Source: Oscillospiraceae bacterium
GTDB lineage: Bacteria; Bacillota_A; Clostridia; Oscillospirales; Ruminococcaceae
Assembly (NCBI GenBank): GCA_017523995.1
Contig: JAFWUX010000198.1
Location: 1-10,031 of the forward strand
DNA length: 10,031 bases
Reading direction: 5' to 3'
Shown in pieces: positions 1-6,414 of this stretch. The notes below the pieces were generated by a model. That model ran no database searches, was not told where the DNA came from, and was given only the letters and a program-made list of their open reading frames with translations. The position numbers and the translations under genes were made by a program. Positions within the stretch are counted from its first letter, which is position 1; the number at the start of each line of letters is the position of its first letter.

Positions 1-1
1 C

Positions 2-73
2 GACACAGAGCAGTATCTGACGGAGCTGTTCTCGCAGCCTGTCGGGACGATCATTTTACCACTTAATACATGA
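2..73 (+). CDS. C-terminal end of an unrecognised protein (5' end outside the window)
   Basis: Reading from base 2 gives 23 codons ending in TGA, with peptide DTEQYLTELFSQPVGTIILP followed by LNT. The composition is protein-like (charged and amphipathic, then a beta-like hydrophobic end), and a hairpin terminator starts five bases after the stop. Both facts favour this frame over frame 1, which stops at 64-66. No domain can be named from so short a tail. Confidence 0.4.
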   Translation, partial: DTEQYLTELFSQPVGTIILPLNT

Positions 74-77
74 TGCT

Positions 78-112
78 ACTAGCCTCGCCATTCCGGCAAG
101 GCTAGTTCTTTA
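78..112 (+). terminator. Hairpin terminator of the upstream partial gene
   Basis: ACTAGCCT (78-85) pairs perfectly with AGGCTAGT (99-106). After a C/A mismatch, GCC (87-89) pairs with GGC (95-97) around a 5-nt loop. The T-tract is weak (TTCTTTA), so termination may be only moderate. Its position just after the stop at 73 supports the call. Confidence 0.55.
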
Positions 113-191
113 CTGCAAGGCGTCGATTGTTTGTCGCATACCTCGCCTCGGTGAGCCTGATACTTTTTTCGTGTTTAAATTTGACGCTTAC

Positions 192-221
192 GATACAAAT
201 ATGGGCGTTGATATTTGTATC
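192..221. repeat. Perfect 11-bp inverted repeat with 8-nt loop
   Basis: GATACAAATAT (192-202) is the exact reverse complement of ATATTTGTATC (211-221), with loop GGGCGTTG between. There is no T-tract on either strand, so it does not look like a terminator. It lies 38 bp before the preferred ATG at 260 of the small gene and covers the alternative TTG at 215. An operator for a dimeric regulator or an mRNA 5' hairpin are both possible. The symmetry is certain and the function is not known. Confidence 0.75.
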
Positions 222-248
222 AACCTACAAAGAGAAAGCCGTTCATTC

Positions 249-300
249 GTAAGGGTACAATGTTCCGCGTCTTCCAATCCGGTGTCGAAAGGAGTATAAT
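249..300 (+). repeat. Dispersed 52-nt repeat, copy A
   Basis: Bases 249-300 match 4932-4983 of the opposite strand at 44 of 52 positions without gaps. The match runs from GTAAGGGTA through CGCGTCTTCC and TCCGGTGTC to GTATAAT. Here it lies inside the small gene at 260-433 and encodes KGTMFRVFQSGV. It ends with a TATAAT hexamer at 295-300. Confidence 0.85.
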
Positions 301-433
301 AGATCCGTCGTATCTTGTCCGCGTTGAATCTGTGCCGGACGGATATTCCCACGGTTCAGACGAGCCGATCTATTTCGGTTATATCGGACTCGAGGAAAAG
401 GTCGGGTACAGCTTATATATTCCGGACGATTAA
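260..433 (+). CDS. Small hypothetical protein, 57 aa (MFRVFxSGV motif)
   Basis: I do not recognise a family. The 57-residue product begins MFRVFQSGVERSIIDPS and ends GYSLYIPDD. It is acidic and aromatic-rich in its second half and has no signal peptide or membrane segment. ATG 260 is preferred because AAGGG lies four bases before it. The frame is open back to 212, and a TTG start at 215 would give 72 aa, but that TTG sits inside a perfect inverted repeat. A strong terminator nine bases after the stop argues for a real transcription unit. The first 13 codons belong to a 52-nt repeat whose second copy, at 4932-4983, encodes nearly the same peptide before stopping early. The gene may therefore be one member of a repeated family, or the reading frame may be incidental to a repeat. 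Confidence 0.5.
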   Translation: MFRVFQSGVERSIIDPSYLVRVESVPDGYSHGSDEPIYFGYIGLEEKVGYSLYIPDD

Positions 434-441
434 CAAAGATA

Positions 442-477
442 AGGACGGTCAGCCGCTGCGCTGACCGTCCTGTTTTT
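442..477 (+). terminator. Strong intrinsic terminator
   Basis: AGGACGGTCAGC (442-453) pairs perfectly over 12 bp with GCTGACCGTCCT (460-471) around a 6-nt loop, followed by GTTTTT. It closes the small gene at 260-433 and isolates the xylanase gene from upstream transcription. Confidence 0.93.
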
Positions 478-564
478 CGTATCCGGCCCCGATGTGCGGT
501 TACGTCTCAAAATCCCGTGGGAAAGAATGGTACAAGAAACGGGATAAAATGCGCAAAAAAGTAC

Positions 565-593
565 TGGACTTCATACCGGCAATATGCTAAAAT
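565..593 (+). promoter_or_regulatory. Probable promoter of the GH11 gene, with nearby repeats
   Basis: TGGACT (565-570, 4/6 to TTGACA) is followed after 17 bp by TAAAAT (588-593). A TG at 585-586 makes the -10 an extended TGnTAAAAT. The predicted start near 600 leaves about a 50-nt leader. That leader begins with TTGTAC (598-603) repeated at 607-612, and with GTACTG (600-605) mirrored by CAGTAC (619-624). These are possible operator half-sites at the transcription start. All of this is motif matching only. Confidence 0.5.
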
Positions 594-649
594 GAAGTTG
601 TACTGTTGTACAGAGCGGCAGTACGAAATTCATTTTTGGGAGGGATTAT

Positions 650-3022
650 ATGAAAAAAGAAATATTCGGACTGATCAGCGCAGCCGTTCTGGCCTGCACA
701 TCTGTACCGCCTGCATCAGCAGCCGAAGACGAATCCGCAGGATATCCGGTCAAAGGCAAAACGCCGGACGGCCGGTATATCTACGAGGTCACAAATGATT
801 ACGGAGAGGGCGAAATCTTCTTTGACGGCGCAGAGACAGATGACGGTACATTTTCGTGCAAATGGGACAGCGTCTGGGATGCAACTTTCAGCAAGGGGCT
901 TGATCTCAGCAAACGGGAAAAGTCCTACAGTGAATACGGCGACATTGAGTGTGATTATGCCATAGAATACGCGCCGAAGGGCATCTCTCACTACGGCATT
1001 CACGGCTGGGTGGAAAGCAAGGAAAGCTATGACTGCGGAATAGCGGAATTCTTCATCATTGAAGGCTACAGCACATGGAGACCGTGGTCCGGCGGCGGAA
1101 TGAATACCAAGCGGCTCGGAACAGTCCGGCTAAACGGATACCTCTACGAAATCTACAGCATTTGCTGCACCGACTCCCTTGATGCACCGACCAGTCCCAG
1201 TCAGGTCAGGTATCAATATGTGAGTATCGTGACACCCGAATACAATCCGGTTCCGACCGAAGGAAGCGCATTGCTCAGTCACCGAATCAACCTTGACGAG
1301 CATTTCAAGGCATGGGAATCGGCCGGCATCGACATGAGCGGTGTGCTCCGCGAAGTTTCATTCTGGGTTTTGGGCGCACAGTCCTCCGGCGAAGCAAAGG
1401 TCACAAAAAATGAGCTCACCTTCAAATACAACCCTGACAAGAATTACCGGCTCACCGGCAAATCACCCGACGGCACCTATGATTATGAAGTCTGGAACGA
1501 AGGCCGTCTCGGAACAGTTTCGTTTGACGGTGCCAGAATCAACGGCGGTGCGTTTACATGCAGATGGAACGATACCCGCAACTCCATATTCCTCAAGGGA
1601 CGAAAGCCGGATCCCGCGGCAGGCAGCACATACAAGGATTTTGACAAAATCAGCTGTTCCTATGCAATGGATTATCAGGCACAGGGCATCTCCTATTACG
1701 GCATATACGGCCAGATACAGGACAGCGCGTCTGAAAACACGGAAACGGAATTCAATATTGTAGAAGGCTATATTGGATGGGAACCGCCCGGAAATGCACG
1801 GCCGCTGACCACAGTCACGATTGACGGCCGCGAGTATCATATTTACGAACAGCATGTTCCTCTCGGCGGCGACCTAGTCGGCGGAGAAACACGCATCGAG
1901 TATTGGAGCGTGATCTCCGAAAAAGACAATCCCGCTTCCGAAGATCAACCTGTTTCAGTCCGCAGCCGGATCAGCATCAAAGATCACTTTGCTGCATGGG
2001 ACAAAGCCGGGATGGTTATGAGCGGAATACTGAAAGATGTTTCGTTCCAGATCTGGAACTGGCAATCCTCCGGATATGCAGCGGTCAGTCAGAATGAAAT
2101 CACGCTCGGCAGCAGCACGAAACCCGTTCCGGAATTTACAAATCCGGCAAAACCGGAATCCTTTGCTGACGGCTCAGGAGAGCCCAATTACCAGAAAACA
2201 GCCAAGTCAGCGAACGGCTGCTTTGCCGCCTACGGAGAAGCCATGAATCCCAATGGTCTGGGAGAAACCGCTCTGGACGGAACGGAACAGAACAGCGGCG
2301 CTTTTTCCTGCAAATGGAATTCCGCCGAAAGCTGCTTCTTCCAGAAAGGCCCTGTCATTCCGGAAGCAGCACCGTACAAAGCGTTCGGGCATCCGGATTG
2401 TGACTATGCGCTGGAATATACCCCGCAGGGCACTTCCTGGTTCGGTATGCACGGCTGGGTTGAAAGCAACAGAACAGATGCGCATGAACTGGCAGAATTC
2501 TATATCGTTGACGGCTTCAGCGACTGGCGGCCGAACGACTGCGAAACCCCGCTGGCCTCAGTCACGGCTGACGGCTGCACCTATGATATCTACCGGACGA
2601 TCCACACCGGCGCAGGTTCCCCGCTCTATCAGTATTGGAGCGTCATCCGCAGCGAGGATAATCAGGCTGCACCCGCTCCTGCTGCACCGTGCAGACATCA
2701 TATCAGCATGGACAAACACTTCGAAGCCTGGGAGAATGCGGGCATTGATATGAGCGGCAAAATATCTGAGCTTGCATTCTTTGTTGAAGGCTGTTACTCG
2801 TCCGGAGAAGCAACCCTCAGTAAAAATGAAATCCGTCTCGGCAGCGAGCCGGGCGATCTCAGCGGCGACGGCATGCTCGATCACGAAGACGCTGAAATGC
2901 TGCAATCCTATCTGATAAACAAAGCAGTCGGGCTCGAAAACTGGCAAAGCGCCGATCTCAACGGAGACGGGATTCTGAATGCAGCCGATCTCTCACTGCT
3001 CAAGCAGAAGCTGCTCCGCTGA
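650..3022 (+). CDS. Secreted triple-GH11 xylanase-like protein with C-terminal type I dockerin
   Basis: 790 aa. A signal peptide (1-24, cleavage likely after PASA) is followed by three GH11 modules (about 34-260, 264-487 and 514-731) and a dockerin (735-790). GH11 signs recur in each module: an F(S/T)C(K/R)W strand, a DYA or SYA strand, YG or FG, (A/T)EFxI(V/I), a Y-W/V-S-V/I strand, DxHFxAW and QSSG or YSSG. GH11 enzymes cut beta-1,4-xylan by a retaining mechanism with two glutamates. The nucleophile is present in all three (E133, E367, E616). The acid/base Glu of the VEGxxSSG motif is present only in module 3 (E713), being Leu241 in module 1 and Trp469 in module 2. Module 3 is therefore the likely hydrolase. 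Its thumb loop (about 651-660) is short and lacks the usual PSI motif, so activity is not certain. Modules 1 and 2 directly abut, and a Pro/Gly-rich linker (about 488-513) precedes module 3. ATG 650 has GGGAGGG five bases upstream. The dockerin implies attachment to a cellulosome scaffoldin outside the cell. Confidence 0.95.
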   Translation: MKKEIFGLISAAVLACTSVPPASAAEDESAGYPVKGKTPDGRYIYEVTNDYGEGEIFFDGAETDDGTFSCKWDSVWDATFSKGLDLSKREKSYSEYGDIECDYAIEYAPKGISHYGIHGWVESKESYDCGIAEFFIIEGYSTWRPWSGGGMNTKRLGTVRLNGYLYEIYSICCTDSLDAPTSPSQVRYQYVSIVTPEYNPVPTEGSALLSHRINLDEHFKAWESAGIDMSGVLREVSFWVLGAQSSGEAKVTKNELTFKYNPDKNYRLTGKSPDGTYDYEVWNEGRLGTVSFDGARINGGAFTCRWNDTRNSIFLKGRKPDPAAGSTYKDFDKISCSYAMDYQAQGISYYGIYGQIQDSASENTETEFNIVEGYIGWEPPGNARPLTTVTIDGREYHIYEQHVPLGGDLVGGETRIEYWSVISEKDNPASEDQPVSVRSRISIKDHFAAWDKAGMVMSGILKDVSFQIWNWQSSGYAAVSQNEITLGSSTKPVPEFTNPAKPESFADGSGEPNYQKTAKSANGCFAAYGEAMNPNGLGETALDGTEQNSGAFSCKWNSAESCFFQKGPVIPEAAPYKAFGHPDCDYALEYTPQGTSWFGMHGWVESNRTDAHELAEFYIVDGFSDWRPNDCETPLASVTADGCTYDIYRTIHTGAGSPLYQYWSVIRSEDNQAAPAPAAPCRHHISMDKHFEAWENAGIDMSGKISELAFFVEGCYSSGEATLSKNEIRLGSEPGDLSGDGMLDHEDAEMLQSYLINKAVGLENWQSADLNGDGILNAADLSLLKQKLLR
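749..2842 (+). repeat. Three tandem GH11 module repeats within one gene
   Basis: Modules run about 749-1429, 1439-2110 and 2189-2842. Modules 1 and 3 resemble each other most closely: GIHGWVES and GMHGWVES, DEHFKAWESAGIDMSG and DKHFEAWENAGIDMSG, EAKVTKNE and EATLSKNE. Module 2 is more diverged, with GIYGQIQD where the others have G(I/M)HGWVES. Acid/base codon positions are 1370-1372 (TTG, Leu), 2054-2056 (TGG, Trp) and 2786-2788 (GAA, Glu). This points to internal duplication followed by loss of catalysis in two copies. Confidence 0.85.
2852..3019 (+). other. Type I dockerin domain (cellulosome anchoring)
   Basis: Two calcium-binding loops are visible: D736-L-S-G-D740-G-M-L-D744-H-E-D747 and D769-L-N-G-D773-G-I-L-N777-A-A-D780. 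Each is followed by a helix (EMLQSYLIN and LSLLKQKLL). This is the F-hand duplication of type I dockerins. The residues at loop positions 10 and 11, which usually set cohesin specificity, are His-Glu in the first repeat and Ala-Ala in the second. The two faces are therefore not equivalent. Confidence 0.92.
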
Positions 3023-3102
3023 TACGGACGGCAACAAAAACGCCGCGCATCTTTCCGGAATGAAAGAAGCTATGCGTACAGAGGCAAAATAATGCCGGAT
3101 AC

Positions 3103-3139
3103 AAAAGCAGCGCCCCGCAATGGGACGCTGCTTCGTTTT
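3103..3139. terminator. Bidirectional terminator between convergent genes
   Basis: AAGCAGCG (3105-3112) pairs with CGCTGCTT (3126-3133), and inner CCC (3113-3115) can pair with GGG (3122-3124). A short T-run follows on the plus strand (CGTTTTA). On the minus strand TTTT follows immediately. It sits between the convergent xylanase-like gene (stop 3022) and flavoprotein gene (stop 3157) and probably serves both. The minus-strand form closely resembles the terminator at 6795-6822. Confidence 0.75.
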
Positions 3140-3156
3140 ATCAGTTGTACACCGAA

Positions 3157-4818
3157 TCAATCCAAACCGGCCGCTCCGCCGAGTGCATGTCTGGCTGCGA
3201 TCATGCCGAATGTATAGCATCTGCCGAGCGAAAGCCCTGTCTGGTGGAACGGATAATCGCTACCGCCGAAAAACGGTCCGCCAAGATTGCCGGCACAGTA
3301 CAGTCCCGCAATCGGATTGCCGTCCGCACCAAGTGCCTGCGCAAATTCATTGATTCGGACGCCGGACACACACGCAGATACACGGATATGCTTGCGTGCA
3401 CCCCAGAACGGCGGCTGCACAATCGGATGCAGATACTTGGCAGGCTTGCCGAAATCCGTATCACAGCCCTGCGCACAGAGCTGATTGTACCGCGCAACCG
3501 ATTGCAGCATGGTTTCGCACGGGATATCCAGCTCAGCCGCAAGCGCTTCCAGCGTGTCGCATCTGTGCAGATCAATCAGGTTTTTGAATACGCCCTGCGG
3601 GTTTTCAACTGCGCCCGGTATAAACTTCTCCATGACAAACGGCGGAACCGGACCGTCCACAAACGAATCCTTCTCCCAGTTCATATAACTGCTGTCATAG
3701 ATTGCGCAATACCAGCCCTTTGAGCCGTCTGCATGATCTGCGTCCAGCATACTTCCCTTATACGCAGGCTGTTCGCGCAGCAGATTGCCCATATAGACAA
3801 ACCCGGTATCCTCATTGGTGAAGCGTTCGCCCTGCATGTTCAGATACAAGAACGGTTCTTCAAACATCAGCGCAGAATCAAAATCATGCATCATTTTGGT
3901 ATGTCCGACAGGCTCCATCTGTGCACCAGCGGAAACCGCAAGAATATGGCCGTCACCGGTTTTACCGAACTGCTTTTTATCAAATTCCGCGATATCCGGA
4001 CACCAGCGTGCCACCATCGCAGGGTTATTTGTGTAGTCGCCTGTTGCCAGAATGACCGCTTTTTCCGCACGGAATAATGTATAACGTCCGTCCTGTTCCC
4101 TGCCGATCACGCCGGTGACTCTGCCGTTTTCCGTCACAAGCTGCACCGCGGGCGTAGAGAAAAACAGCTCCAGATTCGGATGCGCCGCATGCACATTGTC
4201 AACGACCTTGCGCAGCGCATTGCCGACATTCAGCGGCTTCGGTCCGATCCATGGCGCCCAGAAATAGCAATGCTCATCGCCGTAATCATAGGTGCTGCCG
4301 CGATCCCGCCAGAGCCCGGTGAAATCACCGCTGGTACTGCGGAACGCGCAGAGTTGACCGCCGTCATTGAGCAGCTTTGCACTCTCGGTATTGCTGTCCA
4401 CACGGCTGCCGTCACCGTATTCCGTTTCCGATGTCAGGCCGGCACGGTTGAGAAACCAGATCATCGCCGCTTCGGAGTATTCCGCGTATGCACGGAGCTG
4501 CTTCACATCCGCACGCCAGCCGCAAAGGCTGTTTGTATGGTGTATCCATCTGGCAATACCGCCTTCTGTGGAGCGGGAGCGGATAATCGCAGAACCGCAG
4601 TTGCCCTGCGATACGACATTCTGCTCTTTCTGAAGCAAAGCAGTTCTCGCGCCGAGTTCTGCTGCCCAGCCCGCTGCCGGTACACCGGCTGCGCCTGCAC
4701 CGACCACGACAATATCAAATTCCCGGATACGCTCCGGTCTGAGCGGTTCCTGCTCGCAGACCGAGAAAGCATATTCCTCCTGTGTGATTTCTGTTTGAGA
4801 AAGCTGTTGGTTCATCAT
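3157..4818 (-). CDS. FAD-dependent oxidoreductase, FAD_binding_2 / fumarate reductase flavoprotein-like
   Basis: 553 aa with no signal peptide, Tat motif or FMN-binding domain, so probably a soluble cytoplasmic flavoprotein. The FAD dinucleotide-binding motif is VVVGAGAAG (37-45). A second FAD motif, VILATGDY, is at 255-262, and the C-terminal FAD loop is GLYCAGNLGG (505-514) followed by GLSLGR. TGDGH (287-291) and GERFTNE (330-336) match the region that in flavocytochrome c fumarate reductases and urocanate reductases carries the proton-donating arginine (R332 here). The family transfers hydride through FAD to or from C=C bonds of organic acids or steroids. Other fumarate-reductase active-site motifs, such as the HHTMGG-type segment and the C-terminal NRLGG arginine, are replaced by RVSACVSG and SDYPFHQ. 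The substrate is therefore probably not fumarate and cannot be named. ATG 4818 is preceded by AAAGGA with six-base spacing. The gene is transcribed alone. Confidence 0.9.
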   Translation of the reverse strand: MMNQQLSQTEITQEEYAFSVCEQEPLRPERIREFDIVVVGAGAAGVPAAGWAAELGARTALLQKEQNVVSQGNCGSAIIRSRSTEGGIARWIHHTNSLCGWRADVKQLRAYAEYSEAAMIWFLNRAGLTSETEYGDGSRVDSNTESAKLLNDGGQLCAFRSTSGDFTGLWRDRGSTYDYGDEHCYFWAPWIGPKPLNVGNALRKVVDNVHAAHPNLELFFSTPAVQLVTENGRVTGVIGREQDGRYTLFRAEKAVILATGDYTNNPAMVARWCPDIAEFDKKQFGKTGDGHILAVSAGAQMEPVGHTKMMHDFDSALMFEEPFLYLNMQGERFTNEDTGFVYMGNLLREQPAYKGSMLDADHADGSKGWYCAIYDSSYMNWEKDSFVDGPVPPFVMEKFIPGAVENPQGVFKNLIDLHRCDTLEALAAELDIPCETMLQSVARYNQLCAQGCDTDFGKPAKYLHPIVQPPFWGARKHIRVSACVSGVRINEFAQALGADGNPIAGLYCAGNLGGPFFGGSDYPFHQTGLSLGRCYTFGMIAARHALGGAAGLD

Positions 4819-4931
4819 TTACAATCCTTTCGATTATATCATATCGTTCTGATTCTGATGCTGCGAAACCGTGCAGACACGCACAGTATCAGATGAAATC
4901 TAAAGAAGTCCAATGACTTGCTTAGGATTCC

Positions 4932-4960
4932 ATTATACCATTTTTGACACCGGAGGGGAA
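4932..4960 (-). promoter_or_regulatory. Probable flavoprotein promoter (extended -10)
   Basis: On the minus strand TGGTATAAT (4932-4940) is an extended -10 box. The hexamer 17 bp upstream (TTCCCC, 4955-4960) is a poor -35, so the element would depend on the TGn extension. The start would be near 4925, giving about a 107-nt leader. Just downstream, AAGTC (4906-4910) and GACTT (4915-4919) form a small inverted repeat that could be an operator. A second TGATATAAT at 4833-4841 is too close to the ATG to be useful. Confidence 0.5.
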
Positions 4961-4983
4961 GACGCGAAACATTTTACCCTTAC
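4932..4983 (-). repeat. Dispersed 52-nt repeat, copy B
   Basis: On the minus strand this is 44/52 identical to 249-300. It encodes MFRVFPSGV inside a tiny reading frame (4922-4990, 22 codons, stop TAA) aligned with the frame of copy A. In that frame the coding differences are one synonymous Phe codon plus Gln/Pro, Glu/Lys, Arg/Asn and Ser/Gly changes. The repeat ends exactly at the TATAAT that appears to be the flavoprotein -10 box. Confidence 0.85.
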
Positions 4984-5100
4984 TTTCCATTCCTCATAGT
5001 TGATTGGTTTTTCTGCCGGAAAATATGGATGAGCTTTTCTGTATCCCTATTCCCGCAAATAATCCTGATCAGATTTCACAGCGTTTCTCCTCTCCGGATT

Positions 5101-6294
5101 TTACCATTCATTCCGCAGCAGAAAATCTGTGATCGTCACGATTTCGATGCCGTTCTCATTGCCGGAAGCCAGCGGATCACGGCAGACCACATATTTATGA
5201 TAATGGTCACGGATTTCCATGAGATTCGCCGTTTCGCGGTCGGAGCCGTCCGGCAGCCGGTCGCAGACCTGTACATAGATTCGCTCATCGCGCCGCACAC
5301 CGACGAAGTCGATCTCCTTCGTCTGGTTCTTGCCGATATACACATCGTATCCGCGCCGCTTCATCTCCAGAAAAACAACGTTTTCCAGCATTGACGAAAG
5401 CATTTTGCTGTCAAATCCCATCTGACTGTACCGCAGCGAAATGTCAGAAAGATAATATTTCTCCTGCGTTTTCAGAATTTCTTTGCCTTGCAGATCATAC
5501 CGCTTGCACGGATAAATGATAAACGCTTCTCCCAGCCATTTCAAATAGTTGTAAATTGTTTCGACAGACAGCGTGCGTTTTTCATTCTTGAGATATTTAA
5601 CGATCGTATTCGCGGAAAAGGTCATACCGACATTTTCAATGATATACCGCACCACGCGGTCAAACAGTTCTTTATTGCGAATACGGTGCCGTTTGGAGAT
5701 GTCGCGTGTAATGACGGATGCATAGATACCGTCTACAACTTGATAGGCTGTTTGCGTGTCAAAATTGCTGATGCCAATGACCGGAAAGCCGCCATATTGC
5801 AGATACTCATCAAAGGCTGCGGCATCGGCATTCCCCTTTCCGCGGAACGTCAGATATTCGCGGAAAGAGAGTGTATAAACCGGAATCGAAACGTAGCGTC
5901 CGGTCAGATAAGTTTCGATTTCCGAAGACATCAGTTTGCTGTTCGAGCCTGTCACATAGAGATCGGCTGCGTTCTGATCGAGCAGGTCATTCAGCACCTT
6001 TTCCCAGCCGTCAATCTCCTGTACCTCATCAAGAAGCAGATAACAGCGGCCTTTTCCGGTAAGCACGTCCGTCAGGTCACGATACATCTCTTTTGCTGTA
6101 AAGCCGTCATATTTCATTTCGTTATATCGGCGTTCGATAATGCATTCAGATGAAACACCGCGTGCGCGCAGTTCATCGGCAAGCATCATCAGAATCGTGG
6201 ACTTGCCGCAGCGACGCACACCGGACAGAATCTTGACCAGAGGTGCATCGATATACGGTTTCAGGGCTTCAATATAATCAGGACGAAGAATCAT
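5101..6294 (-). CDS. AAA_14 / DUF4143 family ATPase
   Basis: 397 aa. The N-terminal ATPase domain has Walker A GVRRCGKST (25-33), Walker B LLLDEVQEIDGWE (86-98) and the AAA_14 signature VTGSNSKL (114-121) followed by YLTGR. The middle (about 200-265) looks like the winged-helix linker of this family. The C-terminal DUF4143 region keeps the nuclease-fold pattern LENVVFLEMKRRGYDV ... EIDFV ... IYVQV. The usual ExK lysine is absent (VQVCDR), so it is probably not a nuclease. Such proteins are widespread and patchily distributed in bacteria and archaea, and their cellular role is not established. ATG 6294 has AAGGGAG nine bases upstream and a consensus promoter further upstream. It is not in an operon with the flavoprotein: 282 bp and a separate promoter lie between them. 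Confidence 0.93.
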   Translation of the reverse strand: MILRPDYIEALKPYIDAPLVKILSGVRRCGKSTILMMLADELRARGVSSECIIERRYNEMKYDGFTAKEMYRDLTDVLTGKGRCYLLLDEVQEIDGWEKVLNDLLDQNAADLYVTGSNSKLMSSEIETYLTGRYVSIPVYTLSFREYLTFRGKGNADAAAFDEYLQYGGFPVIGISNFDTQTAYQVVDGIYASVITRDISKRHRIRNKELFDRVVRYIIENVGMTFSANTIVKYLKNEKRTLSVETIYNYLKWLGEAFIIYPCKRYDLQGKEILKTQEKYYLSDISLRYSQMGFDSKMLSSMLENVVFLEMKRRGYDVYIGKNQTKEIDFVGVRRDERIYVQVCDRLPDGSDRETANLMEIRDHYHKYVVCRDPLASGNENGIEIVTITDFLLRNEW

Positions 6295-6317
6295 TTGGAA
6301 TCACTCCCTTCTCTAAT

Positions 6318-6346
6318 ATTATATTGAAAAAAGCCAAAGATGTCAA
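6318..6346 (-). promoter_or_regulatory. Consensus SigA promoter of the ATPase gene
   Basis: On the minus strand a perfect TTGACA (6341-6346) and a perfect TATAAT (6318-6323) are separated by 17 bp. The start would be near 6311, next to the AAGGGAG ribosome site (6304-6310), so the leader is very short (under 20 nt). No operator-like palindrome is visible, which suggests strong and perhaps constitutive transcription. Confidence 0.9.
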
Positions 6347-6414
6347 GAGAGTTTTCGATATAGAAGAAAAACCATCTGATTTATTCTTGCTTTTTCGACA
6401 TGATTCTGCATTGC

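Noticed and set aside
492..590. 32-codon frame MCGYVSKSRGKEWYKK... upstream of the xylanase-like gene
   Set aside because: The basic composition is attractive, but there is no ribosome site, and the frame overlaps the predicted -35 and -10 of the downstream promoter. Not enough to call a gene.
517..798. 93-codon frame overlapping the start of the xylanase-like gene
   Set aside because: Runs through the promoter and signal-peptide region in another frame, has a Cys/Arg-rich out-of-frame composition, and no ribosome site.
3033..3074. CGCAT...CTTTC...GAAAG...ATGCG imperfect hairpin after the xylanase-like stop
   Set aside because: Large asymmetric bulge and no T-tract. The hairpin at 3105-3133 is a better terminator.
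3145..3723. 192-codon plus-strand frame opposite the flavoprotein
   Set aside because: Antisense shadow of the flavoprotein gene, which has all the FAD motifs. The shadow has no domain and no ribosome site.
4180..4896. 238-codon plus-strand frame opposite the flavoprotein N-terminus
   Set aside because: Antisense shadow that crosses the flavoprotein start and leader, with no recognisable domain.
5488..6153. 221-codon plus-strand frame opposite the ATPase
   Set aside because: Mirror of the AAA_14 coding sequence, with no motif of its own.
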